From Paenibacillus profundus (GTDB lineage: Bacteria; Bacillota; Bacilli; Paenibacillales; Paenibacillaceae), in NCBI RefSeq assembly GCF_021369635.1, contig NZ_JAJNBZ010000005.1:219525-283524 (forward strand): a stretch of DNA of 64,000 bases, given 5' to 3'. A program made the position numbers and the translations under genes. The notes under the pieces are model-generated. The model was not told the origin of the DNA and made no database searches. It saw only the letters and a list, made by a program, of their open reading frames with translations. Shown piece by piece: positions 53,796-62,111 of this stretch (position 1 is its first letter; every line of letters begins with the position of its first letter).

Positions 53796-54866
53796 CTATC
53801 GTGAAGCAACAGCCGCTTCCTGCTTGCGGCATTTCGTGACCGCTTCCCACAATCCGTTCAAATAGACGGCGCCAAGGGCGCGATCATACAGTCCGTAGCC
53901 CGGACGCCCGGTCTCCCCCCAGATCATCCGGCCGTGGTCGGAGCGCAACGGTCCCTCATAACGGATATCGGAGAGTGCACACATGATCTCGGCCATATCT
54001 ACCGAGCCTTCTTCTGACAGATGTGCCGTCTCCATGAAGGAATGATGTCCTGTTACTTTCACATTGCGCGCATGCACGAAGTGAATGCGTCCCTCACTCC
54101 CTATTCTGCGAATCATTCCCGGCAGATCGTTATCCGGATCGGAACCCAGTGAACCTGTACAGAAGCACATCCCGTGTGAAGGGCCATCGTGCAAAGCTAG
54201 ATAACGTTCGAACTGCGCTTCTTTCCCTAGAATGCGCGGCAATCCGAATATCGGCCATGGCGGATCGTCCGGGTGCACGGCCATCCTTATGCCAAGCTCA
54301 TCGGCGAGCGGCATAATCTCGCCAACGAAGTACGCGATGTTCACCCAGTAATCCTCTTCATTCAACTCATGGTACTGTGCAAACAGCAGTTCCAGCTCGC
54401 CATCCTTGTAGCTGGTATCCCACCCCGGCAGACGCAGCTTACCGGTTACCGGATCCATTTGCGTCACGACCTCATCTTCATAAATGAGCGTTGTTGATCT
54501 GTCAGCCAGCGGAAAATCGAGTCTGGAACGCGTCCAATCGAAGACCGGCATCACATTGTAGCATACGATATCGACTTCAGCCTGCGCGAGATTCCGTAAC
54601 GTTTCCTTATAATTGTCAATATAGCGTTCCCGCGTCGGCAGCCCCAGCTTAATATGTTCATGCACCGGCACGCTCTCGATTACGCTCAGCTTCAATCCGT
54701 GTCCTTCAATGGTATGCTTCAGTTTTGTGATGCGTTCGAGGCTCCACGCTTCTCCGACAGGAACATCGTAAATAGCAGATACGATGCCCTTCATGCCAGG
54801 AATTTGCCGGATATATTCCAGCTTGACAGGGTCCTCTTCCCCATACCAGCGAAACGTTAATTCCAT
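53796..54866 (-). CDS. uxuA: Mannonate dehydratase
   Basis: The 356-aa protein matches UxuA: an opening of LTFRWYGEEDPVKLEYIRQIPG, then NVMPVFDWTRSRLDF, IRMAVHPDDPPWPIFGLPRI, LCFCTGSLGSDP, VHARNV, and RSDHGRMIWGE near the end. It dehydrates D-mannonate to 2-keto-3-deoxygluconate in hexuronate breakdown, using a divalent metal. It is last in the six-gene minus-strand operon, 30 bases after an oxidoreductase. Confidence 0.93.
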   Translation of the reverse strand: MELTFRWYGEEDPVKLEYIRQIPGMKGIVSAIYDVPVGEAWSLERITKLKHTIEGHGLKLSVIESVPVHEHIKLGLPTRERYIDNYKETLRNLAQAEVDIVCYNVMPVFDWTRSRLDFPLADRSTTLIYEDEVVTQMDPVTGKLRLPGWDTSYKDGELELLFAQYHELNEEDYWVNIAYFVGEIMPLADELGIRMAVHPDDPPWPIFGLPRILGKEAQFERYLALHDGPSHGMCFCTGSLGSDPDNDLPGMIRRIGSEGRIHFVHARNVKVTGHHSFMETAHLSEEGSVDMAEIMCALSDIRYEGPLRSDHGRMIWGETGRPGYGLYDRALGAVYLNGLWEAVTKCRKQEAAVASR

Positions 54867-54896
54867 ATGTGCCCCACCTCCCGGAAAATGAAGTCA

Positions 54897-55970
54897 TTAT
54901 TCGACACGCACCGCTTGGGCTTGAGCGAGCAACGCACATTCGGCGGCCTTAAATGCATGCTGCTGCGTCATCGCGAGTTCCGTTCGTTCCAGACAGTCCA
55001 GAATGAGCTGTCCGAAGAACGGAAAGCCGACTTTCCCTGCGGTCTGTATATAATATTCGCCTTCATGGTTCGCCATGTAGACATGGTCGGTCGTATTGGA
55101 GCGGGCAATATCGATATATTTACGCAGCTCGATATAGCCTTCCGTCCCTAGAATAATCGTTCGACCGTCCCCCCACGTACCCAGCCCGTCAGGCGTAAAC
55201 CAATCCACGCGGAAATAGTTGGTCGCCCCGTTGTCCCCCACAAGCGTCGCATCTCCGAAGTCTTCCAGCTCCGGGTAGCTCTTATTGGCATAGTTCGCAA
55301 CTTTGCTGTGAAGCACACGCGCATCCTGGCAGCCGGCAAAATATAAAAATTGTTCAACCTGGTGACTGCCGATGTCACACAGAATGCCGCCATATTTCTC
55401 TTTGTCAAAAAACCATCCCGGGCGCGACGGCGCATTCAAACGATGCGGTCCGGTTCCCATTACTTGAATGACTCGGCCGATCGCTCCTTGTGCAATCAGT
55501 TGTCCAGCATATACGGCACTTTCTACATGCAGTCGTTCGCTGTAGTACACCATATACTTTTTCTCCGTTAGTTCTGCCTTCTGCCGCGCCGAAGCCAATT
55601 GCTCCAACGTGGTGAACGGAGTCTTATCGGTAAAATAATCCTTGCCGTGATCCATCACCCGCAGCCCCAGAGCACAGCGCTCGGATGGAATCGCTGCCGC
55701 CGCGACGAGTTGCACCTCGCTATCCTCCAATATTTCGGCTTCGGAGCGGGCCCGCCGGACGGAAGGATAGGCGTTGACGAAAGCTTCCACCTTGGCAGGG
55801 TCCGGATCGTACACCCACTTTAATGTTCCGCCCGCCTCGATTAATCCGTTGCACATCCCGTATATATGTCCGTGTTCCAGCGCCATGGCTGCAAACACGA
55901 ACTGTCCAGCATCACACACCGGATTCGGTTTGCCTTGCGGGGCATAACGCATTCCGTCTTGTCGGTTCAT
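54897..55970 (-). CDS. Gfo/Idh/MocA family oxidoreductase
   Basis: The 357-aa product has the two-domain Gfo/Idh/MocA layout. The typical nucleotide-binding GxGxxG is not clear at the N terminus, which is atypical (CDAGQFVFAAMALEHGHIYGMC), while the equivalent of the EKP motif reads DKTPF. The later CDIGSHQVEQFLYFAG and YIELRKYIDIA are family-like. It probably oxidises or isomerises a sugar or sugar acid using NAD. The substrate is not known; the operon suggests a uronate-related one. Confidence 0.75.
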   Translation of the reverse strand: MNRQDGMRYAPQGKPNPVCDAGQFVFAAMALEHGHIYGMCNGLIEAGGTLKWVYDPDPAKVEAFVNAYPSVRRARSEAEILEDSEVQLVAAAAIPSERCALGLRVMDHGKDYFTDKTPFTTLEQLASARQKAELTEKKYMVYYSERLHVESAVYAGQLIAQGAIGRVIQVMGTGPHRLNAPSRPGWFFDKEKYGGILCDIGSHQVEQFLYFAGCQDARVLHSKVANYANKSYPELEDFGDATLVGDNGATNYFRVDWFTPDGLGTWGDGRTIILGTEGYIELRKYIDIARSNTTDHVYMANHEGEYYIQTAGKVGFPFFGQLILDCLERTELAMTQQHAFKAAECALLAQAQAVRVE

Positions 55971-55993
55971 TTTGGTTGGCCTCCATCTATTTG

Positions 55994-56854
55994 CTATGTC
56001 GCCGGTGAGGTCGTCTGCTTCGACAATTCATTCATCCAGCTCACGAAATGCTGAATCATCTGCACGGAGCTTCGCGTCCCGCTGAAGTCCTCCACACCGC
56101 AAAATCCGTCATATCCCACCGCTTGCAAATCAGCCATCGCTTGCGGCCAACGAACGAAGCCTTCCTCAGGCGGCGACCAGACCAGCTTCGGTGCAGAATC
56201 GTCCCGTTCCGGAGCGACATCGGCATTTTTAACATGCACATGAGCCAAATAAGGCCCCAATATTTCAAGTCCCATACGATGGTTCTCATAGCCTTCAAAG
56301 ACCATGTTGCCCGGGTCGAACAGCACGCCGACATCTTGCGGATCAAAATGCGATACTAACCGATACGCTGCGCTGGCACTGGCCGCTATCGTTCCATGAT
56401 GGGTCTCGACCAAGCCTTTCATTTCATATTTCCGCAGCAGCGGAATCAGCTGCTCCATATATTTTACTTGCTCGTCATAGAGCTCGTTATAGGACTTCGA
56501 ACGATTGTAGCCGTGAACGCCAATACGCATCTTCGGGGCGCCGAGCGCATGCGCAATGCGCAGCACCTGCTCCGCCGCATCCATATCCCCTACCTTCAAA
56601 TAAGGCATGACGGCTGCATTGGCCAGCTCATGATCATCCATTTCTTTGCGCAGCGATTGCAGCAGCGAGATATCAGCATCCGGTTCGATGGTGCATTGGT
56701 GATTTCCCCAAAATGAAAACGGCTTGCCTTTGTTTTCAGGCGCGATCGTGCAGCAGCGCCATTCGATGCCGTTCAGACCCGCTTCTTTTGCAATTGGAAG
56801 TAGTTCAAATACAGAAATGTCAGGTACCGCAACCGTAAATAATGACCATTTCAT
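55994..56854 (-). CDS. Sugar phosphate isomerase/epimerase-like TIM barrel protein
   Basis: The 286-aa protein is an AP endonuclease 2-like TIM barrel. The landmarks are GLNGIEWRC, KMRIGVHGYN, LVETHHGTI, VGVLFDPGNMVFEG, AHVHVKNAD and GFCGVEDF. The E, D, H and E residues at strand ends form the metal site of xylose isomerase-type enzymes. It may epimerise a sugar acid intermediate. It lies between an oxidoreductase and the SDR in the same operon. Confidence 0.8.
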   Translation of the reverse strand: MKWSLFTVAVPDISVFELLPIAKEAGLNGIEWRCCTIAPENKGKPFSFWGNHQCTIEPDADISLLQSLRKEMDDHELANAAVMPYLKVGDMDAAEQVLRIAHALGAPKMRIGVHGYNRSKSYNELYDEQVKYMEQLIPLLRKYEMKGLVETHHGTIAASASAAYRLVSHFDPQDVGVLFDPGNMVFEGYENHRMGLEILGPYLAHVHVKNADVAPERDDSAPKLVWSPPEEGFVRWPQAMADLQAVGYDGFCGVEDFSGTRSSVQMIQHFVSWMNELSKQTTSPAT

Positions 56855-56895
56855 TATGTTAGCCTCCTATATTCAGTGAACTATTTCGTCATGAC

Positions 56896-57666
56896 CTAAA
56901 TGGTCATGGCCCCGAAGCCGCCGTCTACCCGCACAAGCGAACCGGTAACGAAGCTCGAAGCGCGCTCCGATGCCAGCCAGACGACGGCCCCTTGCAGCTC
57001 ATCTGGATCCCCGAAGCGTCCCAGCGGCGTATGCCTCATAATGGACTGAACGCGCTCCGGCGCCAGGATGGCGCGGTTCTGCTCCGCCGGAAAAAAACCG
57101 GGTATAATCGCGTTAACGCGGACACCATGCGGTGCAAACTCGCGTGCGAGATATTGCGTCATATTGTTAATCGCCGCTTTGGACATCGAATACGAAAATA
57201 CTTTGGATAATGGCGGATCAGACGATACCGAAGAAATAAGAATGATGGAACCGCCAAAGCCGCTGTCCGTCATTGATTTCCCGAACAGCTGGCAGCTGCG
57301 AACCGCTCCTTTCACATTCACATTCATGATGTGTTCCCATTCTTCCATCTCAATGTCAAAAAAAGGCGTTGCGCTATTCACGCCTGGGCAATAGAGTAAG
57401 ATATCGACGCGCCCGTAGTGCTCCATAATCTCGCGATGAACTCGCATTAGATCCGCCTCGAGGGTAACGTCGCCCAGAAACGGCTGCGCATCCCCACCCA
57501 GCTCCGTGAGCTGCTCCACAGCTTGCGCAACGGTATCGGCATTGCGGCCGACGATAGCTGTTCTGGCGCCGTGGGCAATAAGCCCCTCCGCCATGGCGCG
57601 CCCTAGCGTGCTGTTGCCGCCCAAGAGCACCGCCGTCTTGCCGCGCAAGTCAAAAAGTGATGACAT
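56896..57666 (-). CDS. SDR family oxidoreductase, candidate fructuronate reductase
   Basis: I start it at ATG 57666 behind TTAGGAGGGG, giving 256 aa. It has the SDR cofactor motif GGNSTLGRAMAEG, NVNVKGAV, the catalytic SYSMSK (Tyr, Lys) and IIPGFF. In hexuronate operons such an SDR reduces D-fructuronate to D-mannonate (UxuB-like, SDR type), which is the substrate of UxuA. That assignment is inferred from context. Confidence 0.8.
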   Translation of the reverse strand: MSSLFDLRGKTAVLLGGNSTLGRAMAEGLIAHGARTAIVGRNADTVAQAVEQLTELGGDAQPFLGDVTLEADLMRVHREIMEHYGRVDILLYCPGVNSATPFFDIEMEEWEHIMNVNVKGAVRSCQLFGKSMTDSGFGGSIILISSVSSDPPLSKVFSYSMSKAAINNMTQYLAREFAPHGVRVNAIIPGFFPAEQNRAILAPERVQSIMRHTPLGRFGDPDELQGAVVWLASERASSFVTGSLVRVDGGFGAMTI

Positions 57667-57682
57667 GCCACCCCTCCTAAGG

Positions 57683-58948
57683 TCAATCTTTTCGTTCCCT
57701 GCCGACAAACTTCCAGAACTGGCCGTTGAATAATTCATCCACGTCACGTTCGATATGGTGCCGTTCCACCTGCCAGCCTTCCCGCTGCAGCCGGATATAC
57801 TTATGCGCCAGCGCATTGGCGATAATCGTTCTGGAATAGCACCATTTCGTAATGAGCTGCTCCAGCACCCGGCAATCGGAATGCTGAGGAACGAATGACG
57901 TTCCGAGCAGCTCGATCCGGAACCGGGTCATCTCATCAATCATGGACTCGATATGGAGGAACCACCAGCAGCCGAACGGCAGCACATTGCGGAATTTGCG
58001 CGCAAGCACCGCCAGCTCATGCTGATTCTCGCGCGCCAGCATCGTGACCATGAACCGGTTGGCCGGATGTCGGACCAACAACCGTTCCAGCGCATTGATA
58101 TCCGCGCATTCGCTACGGTCGCCCGCCAGCAGGAGCGCCGGATTAACCTGCCGCTTCACCCCGATCATAAGCGCAAGCGGAAGGTTCAACTCCTTGCATA
58201 CAGGAAGAATCGCTTCTTCCAACACCGCTGTGCCGTAATCGTCCGCCGGATAATCGAATGTTCCCGGCAAAGAAGCGGCAATGTACAGCGCATCCATGCG
58301 CCGTGCCCAATCCCGGAGGAAGCGTCTAGTCTCTTCAAGCTGACTGTCCCTGTTCGCATCCGTCCACTGCTCCGTCACCGTATAGCCTTGAGCTTTCATT
58401 CGGTTGCTGGCGAATGTCCAATTAAGCAGCAGCGAGTCTATCCGAAGCGCTGCCCCGAAGCGTTGATCGGATACGCCTTCATTCATCCATACCGGATGCT
58501 CCAGTGAATCGAACGGATCGTTGGTCATGACGATATAACGCACATTGGCAATGCGAAGCACATCATCGATATGCTCTGTCAGCTTCCGGCTGCCCCATGC
58601 TTCTCGCAGCTCGTCAATGTCTTTGGACAGGATCGGCATGCCCAGACGTTGACAGACGCCCACAACCGCCTGCGTAGCCTCACTAATCGGCGTCCGCTCT
58701 ACAAATAGCGTCTGGAACACATGATTGGCTTGCTCCTGCTTCGACCATGACCAGAACGTATCCGTGTCCACATCGGAATGCCTGAACATTTCAGCAATCA
58801 AATAGTGATAGGTTAAGAGCTCGTCAATTCCCCATAACAATAAAGAATCAAAATCAGCCGAATATAGATGAGTATGCATATCCGTAACCGGACATTGCTG
58901 CACGACTTCGTGCGTTAGCCTTCTCAAGCCTTCTTCTTGGGCGAGCAA
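57683..58948 (-). CDS. Uronate isomerase-like protein
   Basis: The 421-aa protein starts at TTG 58948 with AAAGGACGG upstream. TDMHTHLYSADF near the start resembles the metal-binding HxH of uronate isomerase (UxaC, amidohydrolase superfamily). Later landmarks include LPLALMIGVKRQVNPAL, MVTMLARENQHEL and LPFGCWWFLHIESMIDEM. It is shorter than typical UxaC (about 470 aa), so a divergent member. Isomerisation of glucuronate or galacturonate is likely but not proven. Confidence 0.75.
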   Translation of the reverse strand: MLAQEEGLRRLTHEVVQQCPVTDMHTHLYSADFDSLLLWGIDELLTYHYLIAEMFRHSDVDTDTFWSWSKQEQANHVFQTLFVERTPISEATQAVVGVCQRLGMPILSKDIDELREAWGSRKLTEHIDDVLRIANVRYIVMTNDPFDSLEHPVWMNEGVSDQRFGAALRIDSLLLNWTFASNRMKAQGYTVTEQWTDANRDSQLEETRRFLRDWARRMDALYIAASLPGTFDYPADDYGTAVLEEAILPVCKELNLPLALMIGVKRQVNPALLLAGDRSECADINALERLLVRHPANRFMVTMLARENQHELAVLARKFRNVLPFGCWWFLHIESMIDEMTRFRIELLGTSFVPQHSDCRVLEQLITKWCYSRTIIANALAHKYIRLQREGWQVERHHIERDVDELFNGQFWKFVGRERKD

Positions 58949-59001
58949 AGCGGCACCGTCCTTTCGAGGAGCAAATTCATCATAGCGTAAATGTCAATCC
59001 A

Positions 59002-60180
59002 TTATGACCCAAATGTCTTGCTCATATCGGCTACTGTTGCATCGCTGGAGTTAGATGAATCAGCCTGATATCTCGATTGCTCGATTCGCTGCTGCAGCTC
59101 GCTGTAGAATAACTCCTCGTCAATAGGCAGCGATACCCAATTATCCGTCCACGTGGACAGCAGCATCGCATTCGATAGCATCAAGCCATGGATGCCCTCC
59201 TCCCCGGGCGCCAATAGCGGCGTGCCTTTCTGGATCGCATGGATCCAATCCTGCGTTATGCCGCGATGGGCACCGCCTTGGCCGTGGATCGGGATGTCGC
59301 ATTTCCAGCATTCCGGCTGGCCAAAGACGCCTTTAAAATCCTTGTTGAATTCAGGCTCCGGCGTGCGGAGTCTCCAAAAGGTCATGCGATCATCCTCAAT
59401 TACGATCTTGCCGCGGTCGCCTGTTATTTCAAATCGGTTAGTCCCCGGCGCTTCACCAGTCGTCGTGACGAACACGCCACTGGCGCCGTTCTCGTATTCC
59501 ACATATGCCGTGACGTCATCCTCCACCTCGATGTCGCGATACCGGCCGAAACGGCAGAACGCACGCATGCGAACCGGCATCATGCCAATCGTCCATTGCC
59601 ATAGATCCAGTTGATGCGGATCCTGATTAATGAGGACACCGCCGCCTTCTCCGGCCCACGTCGCGCGCCATCCGCCCGAGTCATAGTAGCTTTGCGAGCG
59701 ATACCAATTCGTTATAATCCAGTTCGTGCGGCGTATTTCACCAAGCTCGCCGCTCTGAACCAATTCACGAAGCTTCTGATACAGCGGGTTGGTCCGCTGA
59801 TTGTACATAATGCTGAATACTTTCCCGCTTGCTTTGGCTGCTTCATTCATTTCGCGCACTTGCTTCGTATAGACACCAGCCGGCTTCTCGATGAGCACAT
59901 GCAGGCCGTGCTGAAGCGCATGGATCGCCGATGCCGGATGATGATAATGTGGCGTGCAGATGAGGACCGCGTCCACGAGACCCGATGAGAACAGCTCGCC
60001 CTCTTGCTCGTAGAACGCAACTTGATCCCCTAGGCTTTCCAAAGCCCACGCCTGCTTCGATGGTATCGCGTCGCATACCGCTGCAAGAGTTGCCCCTTCC
60101 ACCTGTCCGGCTGCCAAATACGCTGCGTGCGCGGCGCCCATATTGCCTAAACCGATAATTCCAACTCGAACCTTTTGCAT
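59002..60180 (-). CDS. Gfo/Idh/MocA family oxidoreductase, first gene of the sugar operon
   Basis: I start it at ATG 60180 behind AAGGAGGCAG, giving 392 aa. The NAD-binding motif is VGIIGLGNMGAAHAAYL and the EKP motif is in LIEKPAGV. The C-terminal domain has GGVLINQDPHQLDLWQW, with the catalytic His. It probably oxidises a sugar or inositol-like substrate. It leads the six-gene operon. Confidence 0.85.
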   Translation of the reverse strand: MQKVRVGIIGLGNMGAAHAAYLAAGQVEGATLAAVCDAIPSKQAWALESLGDQVAFYEQEGELFSSGLVDAVLICTPHYHHPASAIHALQHGLHVLIEKPAGVYTKQVREMNEAAKASGKVFSIMYNQRTNPLYQKLRELVQSGELGEIRRTNWIITNWYRSQSYYDSGGWRATWAGEGGGVLINQDPHQLDLWQWTIGMMPVRMRAFCRFGRYRDIEVEDDVTAYVEYENGASGVFVTTTGEAPGTNRFEITGDRGKIVIEDDRMTFWRLRTPEPEFNKDFKGVFGQPECWKCDIPIHGQGGAHRGITQDWIHAIQKGTPLLAPGEEGIHGLMLSNAMLLSTWTDNWVSLPIDEELFYSELQQRIEQSRYQADSSNSSDATVADMSKTFGS

Positions 60181-60263
60181 GCTTCTGCCTCCTTGAACGG
60201 CTGTCATTGTTCTCTTGGCTTGTAATATTGCTAGGACTCGATAGTAGCTTACCACCAATAATG

Positions 60264-60277
60264 TGCGAACGCTTACA
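60264..60277 (-). promoter_or_regulatory. cre-like (CcpA) site upstream of the sugar operon
   Basis: On the minus strand TGTAAGCGTTCGCA fits the cre pattern TGWAARCGYTWNCW at 13 of 14 positions. It lies about 85 bases before the start codon. Catabolite repression by CcpA, or a LacI-type local regulator, is suggested. Confidence 0.6.
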
Positions 60278-60380
60278 TCCAGTTGCGTCCTTTTAAACGT
60301 CTATTTAACTCTGATTGGCTTTTCCCCTGTCCCACGACTCTTCTGAAAATCATGGCGCCCCCTCTCCCGTGAAGGGCTTG

Positions 60381-60419
60381 CCAAAAGGTCCTTTTGTCCA
60401 CTATCCCAACTATTCAGAA
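60381..60419 (-). repeat. Dispersed repeat family A, copy 3
   Basis: Read on the minus strand: CTGAATAGTTGGGATAGTGG, ACAAAAGGACC. It matches the family pattern of the other copies. Confidence 0.6.
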
Positions 60420-60648
60420 AATAAACTATCGAAATATCACCCGTTTTTTGAGTTTACCCACTCTTTATCTGAAATGAGCATATTCTCACGGTTGCCTGCG
60501 ATAAGATAATCTTGAATTTTATGTATCGCCATACAACACTACTTACAAAGCGTGCTTATTTATTGGAACCATAAATAAATGACTATATTCATATCGAAAT
60601 ACATGTCTTTAAGCATAGCAGTTTCATATCAACTACAGGGAAAAAGCA

Positions 60649-61554
60649 TCATGCAGCAAAAACCATTCTTCCACTTCTTCCGCGGCATCGCCATGATAAT
60701 GCTGTAGAGATAGACAGACAGTGATCTGCTAACCGCTCCCAGATCGATACGTTTTGAGATTCAAGATTGTATCGGTAGCAGTATTCGTCCAAATATGCTT
60801 GCAAATAGGTCCCGCCTAAGCCGTGAAACGTGTTATTGATCCATGCCTTGGCCTGGTCGGCGATATAACGTAGCGCATTAGGTCTGCGAAAACGGAACGG
60901 GTGATTCATGATATCTATGTTGCTTGCATGACAAGATACGTGCTGTGAGACAAATGCTCCTCTCCCCGCACACACCAAGCTCTTATAGGACAAATGTTCA
61001 CGTATTACGAGTTTCATTTTTACATAGATGGGGATGTTGTCTGGATTGTTCATGGAGGCAGCTATCAAAAACGGATGCTCCTTGGGATGCAACTCAAATA
61101 ACGGGGTGAAAGGTGGTCCATAACTGGTCAAGGCCGCACGAACGTCCTGATCAAGCGGGCGCTCGGCATCGGCTGCACTCATAACAGCCCTAAGCTTATG
61201 CAACATTGCCCATGCGGTCTTATATGTAACTTGGATGAGCGAACTGAGCTGCACCGCATTAATGCCCTTATCTGTTCTCGAAATAAGCCAGATGGCGGCT
61301 AACCACTTTCTGAGAGCAGTCCGGCTTCCTTCCATGACAGTACCGGCAATGAGAGAGCATTGATGACGGCAAGAGCAGCATTCATAAAGCGGCAGCCTGC
61401 GTGAGCGTATCGTATATGCCTCACGATGGCCGCAACGAGGGCAGACGAAGCCCTGAGGCCACTTTCTCCGATACACCTCATTCACACATGACTCCTCAGA
61501 ATGAAAATGCGCCAACAACTGTTCCAAAGTCGCAAACGACATCTGCCCCGTCAT
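60649..61554 (-). CDS. IS1595-like transposase, apparently lacking the catalytic motif
   Basis: The 301-aa protein has the zinc-ribbon start typical of IS1595/ISXO2-like proteins (CPRCGHREAY... CCSCRHQ), LIAGTVMEGSRTALRKWL, AIWLISRTDKGINAVQL, and TYKTAWAMLHKLRAVM. The end has FHGLGGTYLQAYLDEYCYRYN, also in the family. The central VDE-YIGG catalytic motif is not seen. The middle (about 160-215) is different. It has an ATG at 61554, a strong promoter and a LexA-like box upstream. No terminal inverted repeats are obvious. It may be domesticated. Confidence 0.65.
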   Translation of the reverse strand: MTGQMSFATLEQLLAHFHSEESCVNEVYRRKWPQGFVCPRCGHREAYTIRSRRLPLYECCSCRHQCSLIAGTVMEGSRTALRKWLAAIWLISRTDKGINAVQLSSLIQVTYKTAWAMLHKLRAVMSAADAERPLDQDVRAALTSYGPPFTPLFELHPKEHPFLIAASMNNPDNIPIYVKMKLVIREHLSYKSLVCAGRGAFVSQHVSCHASNIDIMNHPFRFRRPNALRYIADQAKAWINNTFHGLGGTYLQAYLDEYCYRYNLESQNVSIWERLADHCLSISTALSWRCRGRSGRMVFAA

Positions 61555-61579
61555 AGTCCAGACCCCCCAAAAAAAAATA

Positions 61580-61593
61580 AGAACATTTGTTCT
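61580..61593 (-). promoter_or_regulatory. LexA-like box before the transposase-like gene
   Basis: AGAACAAATGTTCT (minus strand) is a 14-base palindrome except at its two central bases and matches the LexA box CGAACRNRYGTTYC at 12 of 14 positions, keeping the GAAC-N4-GTTC core. It lies eight bases after the -10 and 26 bases before the ATG. Confidence 0.6.
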
Positions 61594-61601
61594 AAATACA
61601 A

Positions 61602-61630
61602 ATTATAACAAACAAAGCAAAGAGTTTCAA
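61602..61630 (-). promoter_or_regulatory. Sigma-A promoter of the transposase-like gene
   Basis: On the minus strand TTGAAA (61625-61630) and TATAAT (61602-61607) are 17 bases apart, with TG one base before the -10. Confidence 0.75.
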
Positions 61631-61698
61631 CTCAAATCCGCTGCAAAAATACGTATTCCATTTAACAAGTCATATTTCACAAGTCATTTTTTGCGTAA

Positions 61699-61731
61699 TC
61701 TGAGTCATTGGTAGAATGGGCAAAAGAGCCA
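61699..61731 (+). repeat. Dispersed repeat family A, copy 4
   Basis: TCTGAGTCATTGGTAGAATG then GGCAAAAGAGC. It is followed by a GC-rich stretch (GGGCGCTCGAGAGC) that resembles the sequence after copy 5. Confidence 0.55.
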
Positions 61732-61846
61732 TTATGACATGGATGTGGGCGCTCGAGAGCATAGATAGAAGTAACAATTACTGTGGATCTGATGAAAGAA
61801 CAATGATTGCAGTCGCTGCTCCCCCTACATGCCGTTCATCGTGTAA

Positions 61847-61880
61847 TCTGAATCTTGGGGTGAGTGGGCAAAAGTGCTCA
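61847..61880 (+). repeat. Dispersed repeat family A, copy 5
   Basis: TCTGAATCTTGGGGTGAGTG then GGCAAAAGTGCTCA. It is followed by GTGCTTAAGAGCAC, a small hairpin, at a similar distance as in copy 4. The total unit may be about 80 bases. Confidence 0.6.
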
Positions 61881-61932
61881 TCAAGACAGGGTGGAGCGTG
61901 CTTAAGAGCACAAACGGAACTGAGGACTTGAT

Positions 61933-61959
61933 AAAAAAAGAACTGGCTCACACCAGTTC
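61933..61959 (-). terminator. Terminator on the minus strand
   Basis: GAACTGG pairs with CCAGTTC around a six-base loop; seven T residues follow on the minus strand. It lies about 150 bases past the stop of the secreted-protein gene. Confidence 0.75.
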
Positions 61960-62001
61960 CTTTGTATAATTTCTTGGATTAGCAATATACAATACGAAAA
62001 C

Positions 62002-62097
62002 TTACTCGGTAATTACAACTATATCGATGTCAAATACCATCTTTGCCTTCATGGATACCGACTCTTTGACCTTTCCGTCTTCATGCTGGCGTATGCC
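62002..62097 (-). pseudogene. Possible C-terminal gene remnant
   Basis: A short open stretch encodes HEDGKVKESVSMKAKMVFDI and then DIVVITE before its stop. It has no usable start and is closed upstream by TAA. The protein-like composition suggests the end of a former gene, but it is too short to identify. Confidence 0.25.
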
Positions 62098-62111
62098 CCT
62101 TTAGACTGTAT

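Larger units (their letters stand above)
60181..60648. other. 468-base intergenic region
   Basis: Contains the cre-like site (60264-60277), a copy of repeat family A (60381-60419), and AT-rich sequence. No gene can be supported. Confidence 0.6.
61555..62111. other. 557-base intergenic region
   Basis: Holds the promoter and LexA-like box of the transposase-like gene, two copies of repeat family A (61699-61731 and 61847-61880), a minus-strand terminator (61933-61959), and a possible short gene remnant (62002-62097). No intact gene is visible. Confidence 0.6.
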
